Positions 1 to 11,158 are shown, numbered from the stretch's first letter. The stretch: 64,000 nt of DNA from Kalmanozyma brasiliensis GHG001 (GCF_000497045.1 NW_015961970.1:124802-188801), one strand, 5' to 3'. Notes: a model not told the origin generated them from the letters alone. Made by a program: numbers and translations.

Positions 1-2002
1 GTCGAGTCGAGAAGATGTGGAGCTGAGCTACGCGGCTTTGTCGCGATTATGTAATTCAGGCGATGTCGGGCTTCGAGATGGACTTTTCAGACCATCTTTT
101 TTGCCATGACTTTTCACCTTTGATGCATGACATTGAATCCATCAGAAGACGACATCACCTTTGACCTTCTTGGGAACTTGACCTAGGCACCGCTTTCAAT
201 CCGGTCTTTCGTTCCAGCTTCACACTGTGATCTGCCACGATGAAAGCCAGCTTGAAAACCAATCACCAGCACAGCTAGCCACTGCAACTGGCATCCGTCA
301 GCGATGGCGCAATCGACCACTAGAAACGAGCCTGGTCTATACTGATATCACACCTATTCGACGAGACTGAATCTGTCAACAGATCAACATGACGGAAAGG
401 ATCTACACCGGATCAGAGGATCGACATAGAACGACGAGAGTGGAGTGCGTCGGTGTCGAAAGGAACGAAGCGAGGCGGACTTTGGAAATGAGCAAAAAAT
501 CGACTCCGAGACGCAGAGAAAATGCCGAAGCGCTGACCACAACACTGCGCCCTCTCACGCCTTTCAGATGAAAGCAGACACGCCACTGGATACTGAGAGA
601 ACGCAAGCTTGCTAGATGACACAGTCAGAAGCAACGAAAGCAGGAACGAGCAGCACCAACCAGAACGGGTCACCCGAAAGCGAAGACGAAGTGTTGGCAA
701 AAGGGATCTGAAGCTTGTCAGCGTGTCAGAAGGCAAAGGTGAGACCAACACGCAACCCTTGCTGTCAAAATTGACACGAGGCGAAAGCGCAGAGCTTTGC
801 TGAATTCGCGTTTGGTCTCCGAGAAGCTTGCAGCAACGCGCAGCTGGCCCGCCGCGAGCTCGCCTTCACCCTCTGCACTGTCACCGGCTGGCTTCCCCTA
901 AAGCTGGCTCCCACGCTCTCACAGCTCTACGCCCACGAGAAAGAACAAGTCTCTTGGCTGTGGAGCTGAGCTGATCACCTTTGAGCGTGGGAAGAGTGTA
1001 GCAAGAGCAACTGAACGAGACCTAGCTGTTGCCAGTAGGCAAGCGAGCGCATGCATGAGCCAAGCCAAAAGAGGGTCCGAAGGTCGACTGCGCGACTCTG
1101 CTGCCTCGTTATTTCTCTCTCGAGCTGGCCCGACGCACTCCACGTCCGAGTGGCCGAGTTGTTTGGCATGCAGCCGCCAGCCTTTGTACCCTTTTGTCTC
1201 CTTCGCTGGCTGCAGGTCGGTGTCTTTGCGCTGCGTGTTTGACAGCTATGGATCTGCATGCGCTCTCCAATGCTGTCCTTCTTCCTTGCTGGCTGGCTGC
1301 AATGCCAATCCAAGCCGCCGTCTCGTACTCGGTACGCTCTCAAACCATCGGATCGCCTGCAGCTGCTTCTCGCTCTCTGTGCCAATCATAGCCAAGCCTG
1401 AGCAGAGGATGCCTGCCTCTTCTGGGCTCGGAGCTGGCTCTCTCTCATGCAGGCGATGCTGCCTGTTGGGTGCTCCAGCACTTGTCTCGCCTAGTCTGCC
1501 ACGAGAGCGTCTCTGAAGCATGTCCGTCAGCTGCTTCGCTTACCACTCCTTGGCCTGGATCGTCCGTGCTTTTGGCTGAGTCCATATATCTATCCTTGCC
1601 TCCCTTGTCACCGTCCCCTTCCTTCTCTCCTATCATATCATCCTACATCGCCCTCCTCACTCCTCTCTCTCTCTAGCACGCTTCCCTGTTCCCTTCCCTA
1701 TTCCCCCATCGCATCGTCACGGTCCACTCTCTCGCCCATCATTTCTTGCAAATCTCAAGCTTCTTTCCAACTGCTCGGCTTTGACAGTCAACGTAAACAC
1801 ACTCCCTTTACAGCACTCTTCTCGGCCAACAGCAACACCTCCGACCTTTCTCCAGCAATCTCTACTCAGACATCTCGATTCACCTTCAGCATCATAGGAC
1901 ATTTCCGCAATCCATCTCAAGCACAACTGTCTCGACGGGTCCAACACACTACAAGCTGCCACTTGGTGCCCTCCAGTTTCTACCACTTCAAACGCTGCAA
2001 CA
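1..2002. other. Non-coding region upstream of the polyglutamine gene
   Basis: No convincing gene is visible; the open frames here are short and lack recognisable domains. The last 450 bases look like a fungal promoter and leader. An ATATAT element lies at 1584-1589, followed by a strongly pyrimidine-rich stretch (about 1595-1740, with a CT dinucleotide run near 1661-1676), and the first ATG of the downstream gene is at 2003. A leader of several hundred bases is therefore likely, but no transcription start can be fixed from sequence alone. Confidence 0.6.
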
Positions 2003-2716
2003 ATGTCATTTGCACCTCTTCCCGCCCCAGGCTCGGCTGCCTCGTCGTCCATCTGGGCACGTCGCATGATCACAAAGTCGGTGCCTGCAACTGACGCCGA
2101 GGTGGATATGGACGTTCTCTCCCTCCTCCTCGACGCCAACCTCGGATCGTTTGGCGAGCAAGACCTCGCTTCTTCGCCCGTCTCGCTGCACAGCCCCCAT
2201 TCCCCTTGGTCATCGGCAGCTGCAGCGCCCAGCATGTACCGAGCTAGCTCGTTCGGTGCAGCCCCCACTTCCTGCAACGTGGACCCCTTCCGAAGCACGA
2301 GCCCAGCTCCGTTCCCTGCGATCCAGCGATCCAGGTCGATGGACACCGCCCAATACGAGGACGGCTACAACCTGGAGATGCACGCGGCTCACACTGCGGT
2401 CAAGGCTGCTCTCGATGTCCTTGAAGAACCCAGCCTGAAACGCGGCCTCCGCATCTCGACCTCGATCGGTGCTGCCAACGGTCCGTCGCCCAACGGCGGC
2501 GCTTTGGGACTTCGAGGCTGCCTCACTGCTCCTCTTTCTCCAAGTCTGTCCTCGCCCGTCTCGCCCGCCGAGTCCTGCTTCTCTGGTACCGAGTCCGACG
2601 GCACCAAGAAGAAAGGCCGAGCTCGCATGTCGCAGGAAAAGCGAAAGAGGCTCGCTCGCCGTCGCGAACGCGAAGCTCTCATCTCGAATCTGACTCCCAC
2701 TTCCGATCATCACCAC

Positions 2717-2759
<43 letters not shown>

Positions 2760-3265
2760 TCCTGATGCAGCAACAGCAGCAGCAGCAATATGTTTTGAAC
2801 GGCGCGGAGATGCACAGCTTCTTGGGCCACTCGTCTGCATCCGTCAACGCATCCCACTTCAGTCACAGCGCTCCCTCCACGCCTATGCGCTCGTACTTTG
2901 CACCTTCCAACGGCAGCGGCTTCCCCTTCTCCTCGTCGCCCACTGGCACGAGCAGCAACTACGAAGCAGCCTTTAGCACACCTCTCTCTTCGCCACGCGC
3001 AGTCGGCTTCATGACCGACCTTCCCTCGCCTGCACTGACCACCGCTTCGCTCGCGGACACGTCGGGCTTTGGCTCGATCGGAACGCCTTCCTCTTCCCCC
3101 ACGACCTACAATGCCAAGGGAATGGACATTTCGAGCAGCCCGCCGACTCTCGTTGTTCAGCCTCCTTCGCCTCAGCGCATGCGCACCAACTTTGCCTCCA
3201 AACAGCCCGACGCTTTCCACTGGAACGGCTTCCGATCCACTTCCAACCTCGCTTCCGTTTACTAA
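2003..3265 (+). CDS. Uncharacterised Ser/Pro-rich protein with two polyglutamine tracts
   Basis: A single-exon frame of 420 residues. I recognise no catalytic domain. Visible features are a low-complexity N-terminal half rich in Ser, Pro and Ala, with many SP and SPxSP-type sites that could be phosphorylated; a strongly basic stretch at about residues 201-225 (KKKGRARMSQEKRKRLARR) that could be a nuclear localisation signal; a His4 run followed by 13 glutamines (about 237-252); a second run of 8 glutamines; and a Ser/Thr/Pro-rich tail. This composition is typical of fungal transcriptional regulators or RNA-associated proteins, but that is only a guess from composition. The start codon follows a long pyrimidine-rich leader. 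The length of the pure CAG tract suggests allelic length variation. Confidence 0.75.
2720..2758 (+). repeat. (CAG)13 trinucleotide repeat coding for polyglutamine
   Basis: Thirteen uninterrupted CAG codons follow four histidine codons inside the 2003-3265 gene. A second, interrupted CAG/CAA run of eight glutamine codons lies about 9 bases downstream, near 2767-2790. Pure CAG runs are prone to slippage. Confidence 0.95.
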
Positions 3266-3897
3266 CCTCAATGGCAGCTGCGACGCTCCAGTCCGTTCAG
3301 CGCCAAGTATACCCCCCCTTGTCGAGTTCCGTTGTAGCCTTGACTCAAGAATGTAGCCCTACTAGCCCCGCTCTCCCCACTGCATCGCTTCCATTCCACA
3401 CAGCTCACACATCTTACTGCATCATACAAATACATTGACTTCGCCTTCTTAACGTGATGCGCAGGATCTTGCGTGTTGTTCCCATGACTGGGCCAGTGCG
3501 CTACTCCCAATCGACTCTTCTGAGCGCCAATACGGGCTGAGTGCCCCAAAGAGGCTGAGCTGTGCATAGGAAGAGGGCGCGAGAGACAGGAGGTGACTCC
3601 GGCATGAAAACCGCACATGCCACGGCGAATTGTGGGAAAAACCCGACGGCCGTCTCCGGCAACGTCACGCAGCAGCCCACCAACAAAAGCGGAAAAATCT
3701 CCACCTCTCCTCACACGACATCACCTTTCTCGTCTTTCCACCATCACCCCATTTGAAACGTTCTCGCCCATTCCTCAGGTGTAAGCACTCTCCTCCGTAT
3801 CGATGTGCATCGAAAAGCGGTGACTGACAAAAGGATGCGCTTCTGACCTTGACAGTGGGTGCTACAGAGTAGAAGTAGACGTCAGAAGTTGTCGAAG
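3266..3897. other. Intergenic region with a possible 5'UTR intron of the zinc-knuckle gene
   Basis: No gene is seen in these 632 bases. The left part should hold the 3'UTR of the polyglutamine gene, the right part the promoter and leader of the CCHC gene. A CAG/GTGTAAGC donor-like site near 3777-3785 and TTGACAG or GCTACAG acceptor-like sites near 3849-3868 could frame a 5'UTR intron of about 75-90 bases. That intron is inferred from splice-like motifs only. Confidence 0.4.
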
Positions 3898-4572
3898 ATG
3901 TTCCGTCGACGTGGATGCTACGTTTGTGGCCAGCGTAAGTCTCCTCATCACACAGACCTTCTTCGACGGCATACATCGCTGACGCAATCTTATTCTGCAC
4001 ATCCTTGCACCTGCGAACCGTTTTTCCGCATGCTTTCGTACCGGGCACCGTTTGCTCTGCACGCATCCTCCAACACAGAGGGCCATCTGGCGCAGAACTG
4101 CTCCTTCCCCGACCGTCGATGCTTCAACTGCCTCGAAGCGTCGCACGAATCCTCCTCCTGTCCGCATCCGCCCAACCCCGCGACCAAGTCGTGCCACAAC
4201 TGCGGCGGCGCTGGCCACCTCAAAGCGGACTGTCCGACGGCCTCCACGGCCGAATGCTACGGATGCGGCGGCAAGGGTCACGTCAAAGCCAACTGCCCCA
4301 CCGTCGAGAAGGAGAAGAAGTGTCACGGCTGCGGTGGCACCGGTCACATCCGGGCCAATTGCGCCAGTGTCGGTGTAGCGGGGGTGAGATGTAGAAGGTG
4401 CGGTGGGGCGAATCACTTTGCCAAGGATTGCAAGGCCTCCGCTCCCACCGGTGCAGGAGCAAGGGGTCCCAAGACGTGTTATAGTTGCAATCAGCAGGGT
4501 CATATTGCGAGGGAGTGCCCTAATGCTGCTGAGGCGCCGGGGAGTGCCCCTGGTGCTGCGCTGACTGCGTAG
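3898..4572 (+). CDS. CCHC zinc-knuckle nucleic acid-binding protein (CNBP/Gis2/Byr3 family)
   Basis: Two exons, 3898-3934 and 4079-4572, give 176 residues. The 144-base intron begins GTAAGT and ends ACACAG. Splicing rebuilds the first knuckle as CYVCGQQGHLAQNC, which fixes both splice sites. Seven CX2CX4HX4C knuckles follow one another, the last CYSCNQQGHIARECP, matching the seven-knuckle layout of animal CNBP, budding yeast Gis2 and fission yeast Byr3. Family members bind single-stranded G-rich DNA and RNA and associate with translating ribosomes and stress granules; that role is taken from the family. Spacers are Gly/Ala-rich and partly RG-like. The intron is a multiple of three with no in-frame stop, so a retained-intron protein could be made (see findings). 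The gene converges on the AP-2 alpha gene, 264 bases away. Confidence 0.9.
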   Translation: MFRRRGCYVCGQRKSPHHTDLLRRHTSLTQSYSAHPCTCEPFFRMLSYRAPFALHASSNTEGHLAQNCSFPDRRCFNCLEASHESSSCPHPPNPATKSCHNCGGAGHLKADCPTASTAECYGCGGKGHVKANCPTVEKEKKCHGCGGTGHIRANCASVGVAGVRCRRCGGANHFAKDCKASAPTGAGARGPKTCYSCNQQGHIARECPNAAEAPGSAPGAALTA

Positions 4573-4741
4573 TCGCCCTGCGCCGAACGGGTTGATCGGT
4601 GCTCTCAATAGCATGCTTGCCCAGCTGCCACATCTGCCACTCCACCGCTTGATATCGTTCACGCTCGACGCTGCCCATTGTTCAGCGCTCTGTCTTTGTT
4701 CAATGACAGTCGTCTTTGCAACCGACAGTGTGGCAACCCGT

Positions 4742-4766
4742 CTGTGAACACACACTGTGAACACAC
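4742..4766. repeat. Two 12-base direct repeats (CTGTGAACACAC)
   Basis: Copies at 4742-4753 and 4755-4766 are separated by one base, in the space between the convergent zinc-knuckle and AP-2 alpha genes. It may simply be local slippage in a 3' untranslated region. Confidence 0.7.
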
Positions 4767-4836
4767 CTTGTGGCAGCATCTCGCTCTCTTGCTCACCGCT
4801 CTCAGATGTTTTCGACATTCCATTGCAGCATGCACA

Positions 4837-7773
4837 TCACAACCTTCCCTGATCCGTCGCCAACACGGCCAGCAACACCCTGAGCAGCTCGGCACTGACC
4901 AGATCGTTCGTCGTCCTCACCGTCAACCTGGCCAACTTGGCCTCCTTGTTGGGCTCCAACCTCAACAGGCAACCGACCTTGCCTGCGTCCCGCATATGCA
5001 GCACTCCCGCAGCGACGCTGTTAGCAGGATTCGCATCGACGCCGTCCAACACGCCCAACCGTGCGCCTTCGAGCACCCTCTTCTGCCGACCCACATCCAC
5101 CTCGCCCGCACTGGACAGCTTGAACCCAAAGATCTTCTGCGCCTCCCTTGGCGGGCCACCGATCTGACGCCATCGCTCGAAGAAGTCCGTCGCACCCAAC
5201 TGCACCGGTTCGACGAACTTGTGCACCAACACCGGCAGTCGCAGCCTCAACTCCGTCAGCGACCCCGCTAGGTAGCTCACCTCCAACACAGGTGGCGCAC
5301 TGAACAGATCGCGACACTCGACGAGAACGAGCGTCTGCATCTGCGTCAACCCACCCAGGGTGTTCGAGGGGATCTTGGGTAGGGTCACCGATAGCGAAGT
5401 CGAAGGGTTGCGGATGGTAAGTGTAAAGGAAGTGAAATCGACGGCGATCTTGTTACCGAAATAGAGCTTGATTCGCCCCTGGTGGCCGTGGTATTCGGTC
5501 TTGAGGCCGATTTGAAGCGATGCGTCTTCCCAGAGGATGCCTTCGGAGGAAAAACAGAGGCGCTGGAAGAACTTGTCGCTGCCCGAGGTGATGGGTTTGC
5601 TGCGTTCGAGCGGTGCCGGTGTCGATGGTGTCGAACCGTTGGGCGTGCCCCCGATGAGGGGTTGTTCCGATAACAACCCGGCATCTTCCATGACCGAAGG
5701 CGTGGGCGCGGACATATCCAGCCCTTCGAGACCCGCAAGAACGTCGTCTTCGCGCATGCTATCCGCCGTCACACCCTCGCTCCGTTGTCCAGCCGGGATC
5801 ACACCGCCCAAAGTGCCCGTCGGCATCGCCCCCCCGTTCGCCTTGCCCTTCTTGAGACTCTCCAGCCGCGCCTGCTCGCGACCCCGGTTGGTGTCCTTCC
5901 CGCCAATGATCCACGTCCTCTTATCCTCCGTATCCGTGTGCTTCTTGTGCAGTCGGCTCAGCAGCAACGAAGAGCGCTCCGCGAAGGGAGGCATCTCGTC
6001 ACACACGCTCTGCAGCAGCTCGTCATCGGGTCGCTCGGCGAGCGCGACGTACTCGCACGCACGCTGTTGCAGCTCGGCATCGAGCACGTGGCGGTACCGG
6101 TTGAGGACGTAGAGGATCTGCTCGCGGATCTCGGGGAACAGGTTGAGCCACTTGACGTACGTCGATAGCAACAAGGCGCGGGTGGATTGCGAGCAGAGGT
6201 GGGAGCGCGAGTGCAGCGTGTGGAACTGCTCGATGGGGGATGCGCCGGGATCGTTGGCGATCAGATGTCCGAACTCGCCCAGAATGTAGCCGCCAACCTT
6301 GATCATGTTTTCGTGGCAGGTGGCGGATTTCAGGTGCTCGAGCACTTTCGTCGCCGCATACGACTGGACGTCCTCGTTGTTGACCACGATCTGGATCACG
6401 CGGTACCACACTTCGTCGCTCACGTGGTCGCCCGCCGCACCGAGCAGTTGGAGGATCGTGTCGACATACCAGGTGTATTCGGTCGCGAACTTCTCCGTGA
6501 GGATGGCGATCTTGAGCACCATCTCCTCGCGCAACGCGTAGTCTGCGATCTGCATGTACTTGAGCAGTTCGGAGACGATGACTTTGGCGTTGGTGACGTC
6601 GCACATGCTGTAGAGCAGATCGACGCCGCGTCGCCGGACGGAAATGTCCTTGTCGCGGAGTGAGAGGATGATGGTATTGGTGTGCATCTTGATAGGTTCC
6701 AGGCTCTCAGCGCAGGCGGCGAGGTGTGCCATCGTGTCCAACCCGAGGTAACGGACGTTGGTCTCGCGTGAGAGAATGAACTTGCCCAGTAACACTGCAG
6801 CTTTGGCAACCACGGCCGACTCGGTGTCGAGCTGGATGGCGAGGTTGATCGCCTCGAACAAGATGGCGTTCTGCGCATTGTTGTGCTGGACGTTCTTGGG
6901 GCTGTCCTGCGAGTTGGTGATGATGGTTTCGAGGACGGTCTCGATGATGTTTCGGATGTTGGGGTCGTCCGGGGCCGGATAATACTGAAGCAGGCGCAGC
7001 AGCTTGACCTGCAGCCATGGAATGGGCACCTTGTAGTAGACGTACTCGGCAGTGAAGTCGCCCTCCACGACGATCCTCTGCATGCGATGCACCGCCTTTT
7101 GGTACGAGCTAGAGAACGCTTCCGGGTGATCCTGCGCCATGGCCATCACCAGACTCGTCACAGCGAGAGCGACACCGAGGTTGTCGTCGTCCATGATGGC
7201 GATGATGCGCAACGCCCAATCCTCGGCCGGAATCACTTCCGGATGCTTGCGGTACAACCTGAGTAGCGTCAATGCCGCTTTCTTCTTGACGAAGCTCCTC
7301 GACGTTGGCGAGATGAGCAGTCGATGCACGTCCGGCGCTAATGCTTCCGCCATCTCTGTGCCACCGATGTTGGCAATGGCATGCAGCGCCAGACAGTTGT
7401 TCACCTCGCTCATCTCGTCCAGATCCTTGCGGATCGAGTTGACCACCAGGCGAACGATGTCCGAGTTCTCGTGCATGAGCAGCGTGATGGCCAGATACCC
7501 GATCTGCTTCTCCGAGTACTTGTTGGACGAGATGAGGTTGACCGCCTCCATGTGGCCAATGTCGACCTGGTAGCCTAGGATGTAGGTGAAGACGATCTTG
7601 GAGAGGTACTTCTTCTTCTGGTAGCCGTCTAGCTGGCCGTCCTTGAACTTTTGACGGATGTGCGCCATCTCCTTGTTGATGCGGCGCTCTTCGAGCTCGC
7701 GGACACGACATGCGCGCAGGTCGGCAATGTACTGCGTTAGACCGCGCATCGAGGAGGAGGAGTTGGACGTCAT
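4837..7773 (-). CDS. AP-2 adaptor complex subunit alpha
   Basis: A single-exon frame of 978 residues, the usual length for alpha-adaptin. The N-terminus (MRGLTQYIADLRACRVRELE, starting at Met9) and the following basic helix are characteristic of AP-2 alpha and contribute to membrane phosphoinositide binding in the family. Residues to about 600 form the armadillo-like trunk, an acidic and Gly/Pro-rich hinge runs to about 730, and the C-terminal appendage (beta-sandwich plus platform) covers the rest. AP-2 links clathrin to the plasma membrane and selects cargo for endocytosis; the alpha appendage recruits accessory proteins. A short eight-residue Ser-rich extension precedes the conserved start, so Met9 could be an alternative start. 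Its upstream region (7774-9106) is not shared with another gene start. Confidence 0.95.
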   Translation of the reverse strand: MTSNSSSSMRGLTQYIADLRACRVRELEERRINKEMAHIRQKFKDGQLDGYQKKKYLSKIVFTYILGYQVDIGHMEAVNLISSNKYSEKQIGYLAITLLMHENSDIVRLVVNSIRKDLDEMSEVNNCLALHAIANIGGTEMAEALAPDVHRLLISPTSRSFVKKKAALTLLRLYRKHPEVIPAEDWALRIIAIMDDDNLGVALAVTSLVMAMAQDHPEAFSSSYQKAVHRMQRIVVEGDFTAEYVYYKVPIPWLQVKLLRLLQYYPAPDDPNIRNIIETVLETIITNSQDSPKNVQHNNAQNAILFEAINLAIQLDTESAVVAKAAVLLGKFILSRETNVRYLGLDTMAHLAACAESLEPIKMHTNTIILSLRDKDISVRRRGVDLLYSMCDVTNAKVIVSELLKYMQIADYALREEMVLKIAILTEKFATEYTWYVDTILQLLGAAGDHVSDEVWYRVIQIVVNNEDVQSYAATKVLEHLKSATCHENMIKVGGYILGEFGHLIANDPGASPIEQFHTLHSRSHLCSQSTRALLLSTYVKWLNLFPEIREQILYVLNRYRHVLDAELQQRACEYVALAERPDDELLQSVCDEMPPFAERSSLLLSRLHKKHTDTEDKRTWIIGGKDTNRGREQARLESLKKGKANGGAMPTGTLGGVIPAGQRSEGVTADSMREDDVLAGLEGLDMSAPTPSVMEDAGLLSEQPLIGGTPNGSTPSTPAPLERSKPITSGSDKFFQRLCFSSEGILWEDASLQIGLKTEYHGHQGRIKLYFGNKIAVDFTSFTLTIRNPSTSLSVTLPKIPSNTLGGLTQMQTLVLVECRDLFSAPPVLEVSYLAGSLTELRLRLPVLVHKFVEPVQLGATDFFERWRQIGGPPREAQKIFGFKLSSAGEVDVGRQKRVLEGARLGVLDGVDANPANSVAAGVLHMRDAGKVGCLLRLEPNKEAKLARLTVRTTNDLVSAELLRVLLAVLATDQGRL

Positions 7774-9106
7774 TGTGAGGTGTAGTGTGTCGAAGCCCGG
7801 CCTTTCGAGGTGGTGGTACGAAGGGTTGATGGGGGCTATAAGAGGCTGTCAGGCGGCGTCTCCGAGAGGAAGAGCGGTCTTATGTGCTGCAAGGATGCTA
7901 TGCTGAGATGTGTCTACGTCGGGACGGATTCGACGAGCGGGAGTAGGAAGATGCTGTATCGAAGTCGAAGACGGAAGTCGTACCGCGCGTCTTGTCGTGT
8001 GGCTCGGGGTGAGAATGCAAGGAGACACTGGAAGTCACGGTCCTCTAGCTCGACCTGATCATGGCAGCGGTCGTGTGCAGGTAATTTGGTACGATGGGAA
8101 GGACAAAGGGAGTGCGTCGGGATCAAAGGAGTATGGAAGTGCTGGAAGTATGTTCTTTGGATGTGCCGCGCTGCGTTGGCCGTCGGCTGTGCTTTGCAAC
8201 TCCACACACGTACAACACGGCGGCGCGCAGACACAAAGGGGCCATGATTCTTCGCAGTTTGGAATTTGACCCTGGCCAAAACCCTCTCGCGCGGCCCGTG
8301 CTCCTCGTCAGCTTTCGAGACAACTCGCGCTGCTGCTCGAGGTTGGGGCTTGGCCGTCATCCTGTTCAGAACAGGCTTGAGGACAGTGCCGGCTCGTCTC
8401 GCCTTCTCATGTCTTTCTGCAGGAAGTTCGTGGTGAACTCGATGAGACAAGCTTTGCGAGAAACGGGGAGGGCCACGCTCGCCTCATATTGACACCCGCC
8501 CTTGCTGCAGCCTGACTGGGCCAAAGGATGATCCTGTTCTGAGTACAAGACAACGAACCGTATGATCGCACAAAGCTCGTCCTGGGCTCATGTCAAACCT
8601 GCCTGGCCACACCACACTTCTACGATTGTAGACACCACAAGAGCGAGAGAGACTTGGAAAGTTTGTTCTGGATATAGCACGACGTCGGATGAAAGAATCT
8701 TCGGTTACACGACCTGAGAGAAACAGGTCCTTGCACAATCTCTTCGTCCCCCCTTTGGTTTGCGCGTCGCATCGAAGCCAGTCCGATGTGGCACACTGTG
8801 TCGTATGAGAAGAAAGGCGGGCAAAACGCAGGCATCATCAATCGAACCTTTTCGCCGTCTCGAAGAACAACTAGGAAGCTCGGATCTGATGCTGCACTTG
8901 AACACCCACTCTTCGGCAACAGTGCGCGCACATCAGGTCAAGCGGCGACAAGACGGCGAGGGGTGCGACAGAGACGAAAGCGACGGCCTCCAAGTGACGT
9001 GGAAACACAGGGGAAAAATGAAAGTCGGAGGTGGTGGTGATGGAAAGGAGGAACGAGGAGGGCACGAGAACGGGACACTTTTTCTTTCGATCTGTACACC
9101 GCTCGT
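7774..9106. other. Intergenic region: AP-2 alpha promoter side and 14-3-3 3' side
   Basis: This 1.3 kb stretch has no gene I can support. Open frames on both strands (for example about 7914-8450 minus) lack domain resemblance, and their composition looks like random GC-rich frames. The left side must hold the AP-2 alpha promoter, the right side the 14-3-3 3'UTR. Confidence 0.55.
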
Positions 9107-10186
9107 TTAGGCAGCCTCCTCGCCCTTGGCCTCGGCAGCCGGAGCCTCGGCAGCAGCCTCGGTGGGCTTCTCGGAATCTTGCATGTCCGAGGTCCAGAGG
9201 GTCAGGTTGTCGCGGAGCAGCTGCATGATGAGCGTCGAGTCCTTGTAGCTCTCCTCCGAAAGCGTGTCGAGCTCGGCAATGGCGTCGTCGAAGGCCTGCT
9301 TGGCGAGGTGGCAAGCGCGGTCGGGGCTGTTCAAGATCTCGTAGTAGAACACCGAGAAGTTGAGGGCAAGACCCAGGCGGATGGGGTGGGTAGGGGGCAA
9401 CTCGGTGACGGCGACGTCCGAAGCAGCCTTGTAGGCCTCGAGCGACTTGTCGGCGGAGTCCTTGCGCTTGTCGCCAGTGGCGAACTCGGCGAGGTATCGG
9501 TGGTAGTCACCCTTCCTGGGGAGTGCGCAAGCGTAGTGTAGAATAAGGCAAGTCAGAGGTCAGCGTGCCGTTCTTTTCAGCAAAATTGCAATGGAGACTG
9601 CAGCTGGGGGTCTCTCGAAGAAGTCGAGGTACATACATCTTGTGGTAGAAGACCTTGCTCTCACCCGAAGCGGCCGAGGGGATGAGGTGCTTGTCCAAAA
9701 CGTCGAGGATGTCCTCGCAGATCTGAGCGAGCTCAGCCTCGATCTTCTCGCGGTAGGTCTTGATCATCGAGACCTGGGTCTCGTTGCCCTTGGACTCCTC
9801 CTTCTGCTCGATGGAGGAGACGATGCGCCACGAGGCACGACGGGCACCAATGACGTTCTTGTAGGCGACCGAAAGGAGGTTGCGCTCCTCGACGGTGAGC
9901 TCCTGGTCGGACGAAGCGACGCGCTTCATGTTCTCGACCATCTCTGTAGCGTCGCGGAAGTAAAAGGAAGAGCGGGAAAGTGTCAGCTCCGGACGCTCGT
10001 GTTCGAAGAAACTTTACCTAAACCGAGTCCTTCGCAGTCGCAAAGCCAATCGATCGGCTCTTCGGGGAGCCAAAACGCCTGTCTACTGCGGATCCAGGTT
10101 TCTTTGCATGAGTACTTACCCTCGTAGCGCTCAGCCTGCTCAGCGAGCTTGGCGAGGTAGACAGAGTCCTCACGCGATTCCGGCAT
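9107..10186 (-). CDS. 14-3-3 protein (Bmh1/Rad24 family)
   Basis: Three exons on the minus strand: 10120-10186, 9637-9943 and 9107-9515, giving 260 residues. Introns of 176 and 121 bases start GTAAGT and GTATGT and end CTACAG and CCCCAG; the joins give RYEEMVENM and [12 protein letters not shown], both invariant 14-3-3 sequence. The two family signatures are present ([19 protein letters not shown] near residue 42 and [20 protein letters not shown] near residue 210), with the Lys/Arg/Tyr residues of the phosphopeptide groove. The tail is Ala/Glu-rich, as in fungal Bmh proteins. 14-3-3 dimers bind phosphoserine/threonine partners and act in cell cycle, polarity and nutrient signalling. The short divergent N-terminus [20 protein letters not shown] is standard. 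Confidence 0.97.
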
Positions 10187-11016
10187 CTTAAAAGTCGGTT
10201 ATGAAAAAGGTTCTAGGAGTTGAAACTTGAGACGGCTGCGAGATTCGAAGTGGAAATGAGGGCGAGTGAGGTGGAGATAAGGAAGAGTCAGCAACTGCGC
10301 GCTTCGAATTTGGCAGATGTGAAGGCCCGTCGACATTCAGAACGACGAGGTGGTTTTTTTCGTGGCGTGGTCAAGGCGAATATCGGCGAAAGTGGCAAAC
10401 GGAGTGCGAGTCTCGCTGGTAGGGAACGTCGTGGTGATGTTCAACGAGCAGCTATCACTGCCATTGCACGGGTGCTGGCGGCGTCGAGCCGCTCGAGGGG
10501 CGCTTGTTCTCGTGTCAAGAGACGAAATGCCACAAACAGCACGTCCGCCCGCATGGTGACAGAGAGCGAGAACCATCTTGACAACACGGCGTGAAATGTC
10601 TCTCCTGCGATGGCTAGAGGCGTGTCCTCCGCTCTGACGAGGTCCAAGCGAGGAGGAGCGGATCCAGGCATCGCTCCGTCCATCCGAATTCCATGACCGC
10701 GATGATGACAGAACAGCTCGTGTGTCGGATGACGCGTATGATGGCGGCGACTGCGGTGTCGTGCGGACGTGTCTGGGGTGGTCCCGAACAATGTTGAACA
10801 GACTGCGATGGAGACTGCCCTGACGGAGTGCGGGACAGGGTCGACCGGATGCGGATTGGCCGTAGCGGCTGGTCTGATGGCGTCGAGCGGCTGATCGCCT
10901 GTTTGCGCGTCTGTGTTCTGAATGTCGACGGGCAGTGCGGAAGGGCGTTGTAAGAGATACTCACCCTGATGTTAACAGGAGGATGTGATCGATGACAAAA
11001 TGGTCAAAGTGACACG

Positions 11017-11048
11017 GATGATGATGATGGTAGTGGTGATGGTGGTGG
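11017..11048. repeat. Imperfect GAT/GGT trinucleotide repeat
   Basis: A degenerate run of GATGATGATGATGG followed by TAGTGGTGATGGTGGTGGG. It is short, non-coding and lies in the gene-poor stretch upstream of the 14-3-3 gene. Confidence 0.8.
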
Positions 11049-11139
11049 GCGTAGACTGACGATAACAGCGGGAGCGGACAGGAAGGAGCTGTGAGCGAGT
11101 GAGCGGGCGTGCGCTGGTCAGAGAGGGGAATTGCGAACG

Positions 11140-11158
11140 NNNNNNNNNNNNNNNNNNN
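11140..11158. other. Assembly gap: 19 undetermined bases (N)
   Basis: Nineteen consecutive N. The sequence immediately right is an (AC)7 run, so the unresolved part is probably an expanded AC/GT microsatellite. The true gap length is unknown. Confidence 0.99.

Noticed and set aside
389..803. Overlapping open frames on both strands near the left end
   Set aside because: Short, Arg/Ser-rich and without domains; the same bases are open in several frames, as expected in GC-rich non-coding DNA.
7914..8450. 178-codon minus-strand frame upstream of AP-2 alpha
   Set aside because: Composition is His/Arg/Pro-rich without recognisable motifs, and it lies in the likely AP-2 alpha promoter and leader.
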